The notes below the pieces were generated by a model. The model was not told where the DNA came from. It ran no database searches and saw only the letters and a program-made list of their open reading frames with translations. The position numbers were made by a program, and so were the translations under genes. A DNA stretch of 60,000 nucleotides from Adiantum capillus-veneris (taxonomy: Eukaryota; Streptophyta; Polypodiopsida; Polypodiales; Pteridaceae), in NCBI GenBank assembly GCA_014529385.2, contig CM043950.1, positions 74,905,935-74,965,934 of the forward strand. The letters run 5' to 3'. Each line of letters begins with the position of its first letter. The first letter of the stretch is position 1. This document shows, one piece after another, positions 53,578-60,000 of the stretch.

Positions 53578-53589
53578 TGGTATCAGAGC
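53578..53589 (+). other. Primer-binding site (tRNA-Met)
   Basis: TGGTATCAGAGC, identical to the TRIM PBS at 45151, separated by one T from the LTR end. The 234 bases that follow are GC-rich, partly open (53600-53926) and carry no recognisable domain. Confidence 0.85.
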
Positions 53590-53823
53590 ATGGTCAATTT
53601 TGGGCAAGAGGTCGTGGAGCTTTTTGCATGCTCATCTCTTTGAGGGCATGAAGAGCCGCCTGCTGAGGGGGACAACGAGGTCCCACTATGTGAGAAGCAC
53701 CGCTTGTGCCGGAAGGGAGGCGACCTCGACCTCTGACAAACGTTGTGCGGCTTATCCCGACGGATGCGCGCTGCCTTGGGGAACATTTTACGGCACTGGG
53801 GCGACGTCCAAAACGCAACGCGC

Positions 53824-55685
53824 TAGAGAGGGGGAATGTGGAACACACCCGACACACACACAATGGCCCCTGTATAGCTCAGGGTATTCACAGCACCCTG
53901 TCCTCTCGAAAACACCTTCAAAATAAGAAACTCACACTAGCAGGGCCTTGCCTATACTTCTCCCAAAGCACACACGCTTTGCACGATCACCAAACAACGA
54001 TCACCCCAATCTTGCCCGCTTCCCGCTCTTCCACAACTCAACACCTCTCTCTCTTTCTCTCTCACACACACAGGGGACCCGAGGGGGGCGCACACGCTCA
54101 CACACACCAACACCACACACCTTGGAGACGAGCAAAGAAGAAAGGGGGAAAGGGGGGAAGACGAAGCCAAAAACTGGTAATGATAGCTTTCCTTCAATGA
54201 AAAGCACCCTATACAAGATCCGCACTGTCTGCTCTAGGCTGCACCAACAGCCCGTACTGAGGGGCATACACCTCTCTCGAAGCTCGACTCTGTCGGCATA
54301 CAACTCCATAGAAAATCCACCGATGTCTTCACTTGCATAGAAGCTCCTCCTTGTGGAAACCGTCGCTAGCTCCCTCTTCTTCCAAGCCCTCGTGCACTCG
54401 GGTCCCTTCTCGGACCACCCATGTCGGCTCCGACCACTCTGCGCACGAAGGGTCCTCTTGGTAGCATTTGTTGGCCCTTTCCTCTACCCAGTGTTCCCCC
54501 TTTTGAGCCGCTTCCCTGCGATCCTTCTCCCTTGGGTGTTGGCTTTGATTACACTGCGCATGAAGCGTCTCCTCCTTTCCCAAACTCAAAGCCAAACCCA
54601 AAATCCAACCTCGGTCGATAAACGCTGCGTTTCTCCTTTCTCCCTTTTTGTTTTTTTTTTAGAGGCCAAGAAAAAAACTCCTTTTTTTGGCAATGGCGCC
54701 CGGCGCCACTGCCTCTCAACCACAAAGCCTTTACTTTCCTTTTTTTTTTTTGCCTTTGCTCCTTATGGCTTTATAAGGCTTACTTCCCCCCCCCCCCCCC
54801 CAAGTCCAACCACACTTTTTCCTTTCCTCAACAATTCACAATCAAAGAGGCTTTTTAGTCCTCATGTCCAATGCAATGGGTGCTCCATGCGTTCGAGTTC
54901 ACCGAACCCCCTTCTCTCGGAGCCCAGCCACATTAAGGCTAGCTCCAAATCTCGAAAACATATCCTCTTTCCATCAATTCACACCCTCGAACATCAAGTC
55001 ACAAAAGTGGGGGAAAAAAACTCATTCACTTCCATTGCAAATGTCCGCCAAGTTAAATTGGGCGTACCTTGATGCGTTTCAACTCCGAACGGCGAGCCAT
55101 GATTTTGGTTGACTCTCCATGTCGCATTCCGCTTTCCACAACCTTTCTGACCTTAAAAAGATTCTTGACAGCGTGCCTACCACCACGCGCTCCGGTGAGC
55201 ACATACCCGACCCCCAACAAATATTCCTCAAGCCATAACTTGTTTGTTTGAGCTCCGAATGGCGAACCGAAAAGATCGGCATGATCGAGAGCTTGAGCTT
55301 TACACGCATATCCACTGATCCTAGTCTTGGCCACCTCTCTGTACGTGCCTGTCTATCGGGACCAACGAAGCCTTCTAACTCGGGACTGACATATCTTTCA
55401 CACGGAAGCCCCGTTTGACGAGCCGTCTCGACGAGCTTCTAGAGCATCTTGAACACCACATTTCGGGACACATTTTCCTCATTTTGAACACCTTGACTTG
55501 TCGTCATCATTATCTCACTTTGGAGGCCCCCTTGGCCTAAAAAACCCCTTTAAGCACGCATTTCCGTTGCCACTTTCCTGCTAAGGTCTCCCACACTGGC
55601 TTTAGCCCTCTACCATGCACCTGTTAGCACCCTTTGCACTGCATAGCACACATTATAGCACGGACCAACTTTGGCTGCACCATCA
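53824..55685 (-). repeat. 3' LTR of element C (family L)
   Basis: Minus strand TGATGGTGCAGCC...CCCCCTCTCTA. Matches the solo LTR (15800-17591 and 31815-32226) and the fragment at 572-1553. A C16 tract is at 54786-54801 and CT-rich runs are near 54045. ORFs on the plus strand (53600-54340, 54353-55072) and the minus strand lie wholly in LTR DNA and are not genes. Confidence 0.7.
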
Positions 55686-55700
55686 TTGCCCCACCCCCTG
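55686..55700 (-). other. Polypurine tract of element C
   Basis: Minus strand CAGGGGGTGGGGCAA, directly before the LTR start TGATGG and about 150 bases after the integrase stop. Confidence 0.7.
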
Positions 55701-55850
55701 TTGAACATTAATGTTCAATCAAAAGTAGCTTTATTGAACTTGAAACTTGCAACACTCTGCAAACACTCAACTACAGTGGAAAACACACCACCATATGTAC
55801 AATATGTATAATATGTACAAAAATTGCATTTCTATTACTCTTGAGTCCCT

Positions 55851-56531
55851 TCAAGTGGGTTGCCCAACCCCCCTGGTCACCATTTGATGTACATCGGCCA
55901 GCACTCCCCTATCAAAGTACAGCTTGAGTCGTACACCATTTACCCTTTGCCTGAGAATCTTACCATTGGCTCTCACCAGTTGATAGGTTCCATTCGAAAA
56001 GGCCTTTTGCACTTTGTACGGACCCGTCCATTTCTTTTTCAACTTCTTTTTGAAGGTGAAGTCCAAGTAGCTCTCATACTTCATTACTAGGTCCCCCTCT
56101 TCTATCTTTTTTTCTGGCAGACTCTCATTGACTTTGGCCATTCTCCTTTCCCGCTGCTTCACATAGTAGTCTGTTGCTGCCTCTCTATCCATCTGGAATG
56201 CCTCAAGGCCGACAATCCTATCTTGTAAGACACCTTGTGGAGTGGCATTGATGCGCCACATACCTTTCAAAGCACCCAGTTGTGCATTCACTGGCAGCAC
56301 TCCCTCCTTACCATAAACCAACTCAAATGGAGTAAAGTTGGTCGCCACTTTGTAGGACCTCCTGTAGGCCCATAAACACTTCTCTAGATTGATCTCCCAT
56401 TTTGTCTCCTGCTTATATACATACTTCGTGATAATTTTGATGTTTTGTCCCTTAGCACTCTCCACAAGACCATTGCATTTGGGATGATAAGGCGAGGAAA
56501 ACCGATGTTGAATCTTTAGTTTTTCCACCAA
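55851..56531 (-). CDS. Element C integrase, C-terminal half
   Basis: A 226-codon frame with FSSPYHPKCNGLVESAKG, containing the catalytic Glu of the DDE triad, LWAYRRSYKVATNFTPFELV, and a C-terminal GPYKVQKAFSNGTYQLV (GPY/F module) followed by KLYFDRG. It ends at a stop near 55851. No chromodomain follows. A stop at 56532-56534 separates it from the core in the same frame. Confidence 0.8.
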   Translation of the reverse strand: MVEKLKIQHRFSSPYHPKCNGLVESAKGQNIKIITKYVYKQETKWEINLEKCLWAYRRSYKVATNFTPFELVYGKEGVLPVNAQLGALKGMWRINATPQGVLQDRIVGLEAFQMDREAATDYYVKQRERRMAKVNESLPEKKIEEGDLVMKYESYLDFTFKKKLKKKWTGPYKVQKAFSNGTYQLVRANGKILRQRVNGVRLKLYFDRGVLADVHQMVTRGVGQPT

Positions 56532-56534
56532 TGC

Positions 56535-57208
56535 CTACATAAGCTTGCTTCTGAATCCTTTCCCTCTATCGGAAATGAGTACCCACGGCACTCCAAAACG
56601 GCAACAAATGTTATCGAAAACAAAGTGGGCCACAACCTGTGCATTTACCTCTTTCACAGCTTTGGCCTTGACCCACCTAGTGAGGTAGTCGATGGCTACC
56701 ACAACATATTTCTTACCACTTGTAGACTTAGGGAGTGGACCGATGGCATCCAAACCCCACTTCTCAAAAGCATTCTGAGTAATAATGGCTCCCTGTGAAT
56801 CAGCTACCAAACGCCTCTCTCCTATAGTCTGACATTCATGGCAAGTCTTGCACCAATAGTGCACATCCTTCACCACACTAAAGGCCACCAAAAACCCGCT
56901 CTCAACACTCAAAATAGTACTTGACCTTTACCCTGGTGCCCACTCTCCTCATGACATTGCTCTAGCACCAAGTTAATTTCTTCTTTATAGAGCACTCTCC
57001 TTAGCACCCCATCTCTGCTGTAGGTCATTAGGTCTTCACCTACTAGTGTAAATTTGTGTGCTTTCTGAACTATCCTCCTCCTTTGCAGTTTAGACGAACC
57101 TTGAGGACACTGCCCTGTACCCAAGAAATCTTCCACCTCCTTCAATGACTCCCTACCTGTGTATGTGGTAGGGGCCACATATATACCTGCGACATGTACC
57201 TGCACCAC
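56535..57208 (-). pseudogene. Element C integrase, zinc finger and core
   Basis: The HHCC finger is spread over two frames (CHEESGHQGKG, then CKTCHECQ). The core is KWGLDAIGPLPKSTSGKKY with AIDYLTRWVKA and FGVPWVLISDRGKGF, giving the first two catalytic Asp. One frameshift at about 56910 and the stop at 56534 break it. Confidence 0.75.
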
Positions 57209-57260
57209 TGCTTGCTAGTTGGTCTACCTCTTGGTTGTGCTCTCTCTTCACATGCTTGAA

Positions 57261-57600
57261 CTAGATTTCTCTAAAGAACTTCAACAACTTTATGATGGCA
57301 AAAAACCAATGTTTTAAGGAATCGCGCTTTACCTTCCATTGGCCTAGGAGTTGTTTGATGACCAATAATGCATCACCTTTGACCACCAACCTGGAAATAC
57401 GGAACTCAACGCATTGTTTCAAACCTAGATGAAGGGCGAGATATTCTACTTCATTATTGATATGAACATCCTCCAAATCCTAGGATTTTGAGAAGATTAC
57501 CTTGCCGTGTGGATCCTGTATCACCACACCTCCACCAGCTTTCTTTATCACCCTCCTATATGCACCATCAAACCACATGGGAAAATCTCCCATCAGGTCG
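57261..57600 (-). pseudogene. Element C second RNase H (archaeal type)
   Basis: Minus strand reads WFDGAYRR and GGGVVIQDPHGKVIF, then after a stop NNEVEYLALHLGLKQC, LVVKGDALLVIKQLLGQWKV and KLLKFF. The D (FDGA), E (VEYLAL) and D (KGDALL) pattern with QLLGQWKV identifies an archaeal/plant-type RNase HI domain, distinct from the normal gypsy RNase H upstream. Confidence 0.8.
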
Positions 57601-57620
57601 GGCTCCTCTTTGGCTTCATC

Positions 57621-58154
57621 TCATACTACTCTTGGATAAATTGGCAAATCCACCGCCTTGCTGAACAAAATGTCCGCCAAATGGGACCGACTTGTATGGT
57701 CAATCTTGAACTCAAACTTGAATTCCTGCAACTCTATCACCCACTTCATGATCCACTTCCATGGCTTCAAGTGTAGTACTATTTCAGGCAATAGATTGTT
57801 AGCCGTGAACACATAAAACTTACGCACAATGAGATGCACTTTGAGCTTTCTACAAGCAAAAACCAATGCCATGACCCACTGCTCTGCTTCAGTGTAAGTC
57901 ACCTCTCCAGTACTTATCACCCTGCTTTCAAAGTAGATAAGTTTATAGCTCCTTCCTACCTTCTGGAGTAACACCGCCCCAATAGCCACGGTACCTATCC
58001 TCATTGACACATAGAAATCATCCTCTTGGCTTGGAGGTAACACATCTGGTAGCTGACACAAAATTTCTTTCACTCTGTCAAAAGCTTCTTGAGCATCTTC
58101 ATCCCATTCAAAAGCCATGCACCTGCTGAGCCTTCTTTTGGCGAGGATACACAT
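57621..58154 (-). pseudogene. Element C first RNase H
   Basis: It shows AFDRVKEILCQLPDVLPP, FYVSMRIGTVAIGAVLLQ, YFESRVISTGEVTYTEAEQW and FYVFTANNLL. The first catalytic Asp expected in the (V/L)xxDAS position is not apparent (SMRIG), so this RNase H may be inactive, which is the state proposed for the connection-like RNase H of retroelements that own a second one. It continues from RT with a frame change near 58130. Confidence 0.7.
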
Positions 58155-59246
58155 ACTGTGACAGCATCCAAAAAAAACACGACAAGTACTTTAGTTTATG
58201 TACAAAGGAGGCCAAGCCTTGCGCAGTAGAGTGAGGCTCCATCAAGACTAGCGCCTTGACCTTTTTCCGATCCGCCTCAATTCCATTCTGTGACACCACA
58301 TGACCTAGCAATTGCGCTCGAGGTTGTGCTAGCTTGCACTTCTCAGGGTTTAATTGACCTCCTTCTTCGTCCAGAATTTGGAAACATAGCCGGAGCTTTG
58401 ACAAATGATCCTCCCTTGAGCTATAGCACCCAATGTCATCCATGAAAACTCTAATGAACTTGCCCAAGTAGGGACCAAACACCCTATTCATCCAGTCTTG
58501 GAAGTTGGCGTAGGCATTCACTAAACGAAACGGCATCCTGCCCCATAGGCGAAGCACCCCCATGGAGAGATAAATGTCCTCTTCTGTTGGTCTTCAAGAG
58601 GAATCCCTATCTAAATGTACCCTGAAAATCCATCCATAATAGAGTACCTCTCATGACCTGCCACCTGATTTAAGATTTCATCTTGGAATGGCAGCGGGTA
58701 GTGGTTTCTCTTGGTTGCCACATTCAATGGCTTCTAATCGACGCACACCAGTCATTTTCCATTCTTCTTAGGGGTGATAACCACTAGAGAAAACCACTCC
58801 GACTCCTTCACGGGGTGTATGATACCTGCATCTAACAATTGGTTAATCTCCTGCCAAAGAGCCTCCTTTTGAATCTCCCCTAACCTCCTTAGCTTCTGTT
58901 CCTTTGGTTTGAACCCTTCTTTAAGAACTATCTTGTGCTCTGCACCCTTCGCTCCTCGTAAATCCTCATACTTCATCACAAATAAATTCGGAAAAGAGGC
59001 ACACAACTCAACATAGTTTTCTCTCTCTTTTTTGGTCAAATATTCGCTTATCATAGCAGTTACCTCCTCCACACCTATGCCATCAACTTGTGGTTGCACC
59101 TCCCCTTTGGCATGGGAGCCTTCAATAGTGACCCCAAACAAGTCAGCATCTATCTTTAGCATCATCCTCAATTTCCTCTTCTTCAATATCCGTGTAGCCC
59201 TCATCATAGGCTGTCTCTGTCTCGTATTCATAGCTTGTCGTATCAT
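58108..59246 (-). pseudogene. Element C reverse transcriptase
   Basis: N-terminal part 58752-59246: LDAGIIHPVKESEWFSLVVI and TPKKNGK. C-terminal part 58108-58563: FRLVNAYANFQDWMNRVFGP with the active site VFMDDIGCYSS intact, LNPEKCKLAQPRAQLLGHVV and GIEADRKKVKAL. The palm block between (58563-58752) has stops but retains recognisable codons around 58600-58740. The Pro of NAPxTF is lost. Confidence 0.8.
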
Positions 59247-59992
59247 CTTTGTCTTTCTCTGCCACAGGGTGAAAACGGCTCTCTTTGGTCTTCAAATCAA
59301 GCACCACCTGTCTCCCTCTCTCCTTGTCAGGCAAGGTGAATACACTACTCCCCCAATCCTGCTTAGCCCCTATTGCAAGTAGCCATGGCCTACCCAAGAT
59401 GATTGGATAAGCATTATCACCCACTTTCATCACAAAGAAATTGATTAGGCACTCAATGCCCATCACTTTCACTCTTACGTCTTGAGCTACGCCCAAACAC
59501 CTCGCTTTGGTATCATTAGCCATCCTCATGCGTACATTTGATTTAGCTACTGCTTTGACCCCTGTTTCCTTCATAGCAGCTTCCATCATAGCGCAAACAT
59601 GTGCTCCACCGTCTATATAGTCCTCAACCTGCATCCTCTTTTCAATGACCGCATCCAATAGAGGAAGGACATCCGTCGGGCTACCCACTCTTAATGCCAT
59701 TTCGCAGCCTCGTGCTAACACTTGTAGACCACTCTCTTCGTAGCTTGGGATTTAAATCCAACAAGTGACCAAAGGTAATATTAGCCTTTTCACTTTGAAC
59801 ATCGCTTACCAAATCATATTCAGGGTAGCCGTGCCCTAGCTGAAAGTCTGCTTGCTTGATTTTGCGACGCCTCCTCTTCTTGCTTGTTTCCGACTGCTTT
59901 TTGTCTTCGTACACTTTCTCCTTACCTTTACGGGCCCTCGTCTCCCGCTCGATTTTTGTCTCTCTTTCCATCCTTGCTCTTTTGTTTGCCAA
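59143..59992 (-). pseudogene. Element C gag end and aspartic protease
   Basis: The 59681-59992 frame is K/R/E-rich (SKKRRRRKIKQAD) and looks like the gag/protease junction. The 192-codon frame 59143-59721 has YIDGGAHVCAMMEA (protease active site, DGG variant as in element A), RMANDTKARCLG, and YPIILGRPWLLA, then an acidic linker (DIEEEEIEDDAKD) leading to RT. The rest of gag lies beyond the window. Confidence 0.7.
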
Positions 59993-60000
59993 AACTTCAA

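Larger units (their letters stand above)
53824..60000 (-). mobile_element. Element C: Tat-like Ty3/gypsy with two RNase H domains (runs off right edge)
   Basis: 3' LTR 53824-55685, polypurine tract at 55686-55700, then on the minus strand integrase, second RNase H, first RNase H, RT, protease and the end of gag up to the window edge. The extra archaeal-type RNase H between RNase H and integrase is characteristic of the Tat lineage. Frames are broken in RT, RNase H and integrase. It was inserted into the short element whose left part is 53425-53823. Confidence 0.85.

Noticed and set aside
53600-55330. Several ORFs of 80-239 codons on both strands
   Set aside because: They lie in the LTR of element C, overlap one another and share no motif with known proteins.

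Overview
The window looks like repeat-dense nuclear DNA from a land plant with a large genome. The evidence is Athila-like Ty3/gypsy elements with a primer-binding site complementary to tRNA-Asp, a Tat-like Ty3/gypsy with a second RNase H, a chromodomain-bearing Ty3/gypsy, and small non-autonomous LTR elements primed by initiator tRNA-Met. A DDE-transposase-like gene of a type I associate mainly with animal genomes, together with the style of the retroelements, makes a fern or other non-seed plant my best guess. That is inference, not proof. No rRNA, tRNA, CRISPR array or bacterial-type operon was seen, and no intact cellular gene can be asserted.

Layout. 1-571: 3' end of a small LTR element (family S). 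572-1553: a piece of a long LTR (family L). 1554-7022: scraps of protein-coding sequence, including a degenerate FCP1/NLI-type phosphatase-like domain at 4322-5093, embedded in two large arrays of a palindrome with consensus TATGCTAATTAGCATA. 7443-13714 (minus): a broken DDE-transposase-like gene, split by a third palindrome array (9350-10480) and by a complete 2.48 kb family S element (10871-13347, target duplication CATTC). 13715-15359: nothing recognised. 15800-17591 plus 31815-32226: one solo LTR of family L with target duplication ACGTT, cut in two by element A. 17592-31814 (minus): element A, a 14.2 kb Athila-like retrotransposon with both LTRs, PBS, polypurine tract, gag, PR, RT, RNase H, integrase and two extra 3' ORFs.

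32760-39423 (plus): element B, a 5'-truncated and internally deleted relative of A, in inverted orientation to it. 39428-43000 (minus): element H, with a 3' LTR and a polypurine tract, and with degraded coding sequence upstream. 43600-46340 (minus): element D, a chromovirus that lost its whole integrase, so RNase H now abuts the chromodomain. Its RT is split by a 902 bp TRIM (44994-45895, target duplication CGGAT). 46570-49814 (plus): element E, a degraded Ty3/gypsy (gag, PR, start of RT), cut by a 1.64 kb LTR (49815-51455). 51456-53823: sequence of unclear origin with two minus-strand ORFs of unknown function and two related short LTR-like blocks, the second followed by a tRNA-Met PBS. 53824-60000 (minus): element C, a Tat-like Ty3/gypsy with two RNase H domains, running off the right edge.

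The window is best read as a record of nested insertion: host sequence, then the solo LTR, then A; chromovirus D, then the TRIM; the DDE-like gene, then the family S element. Almost every coding region is broken by stops, frameshifts or deletions. The clearest exception is a 152-residue ORF between integrase and 3' LTR that is open in both A and B.
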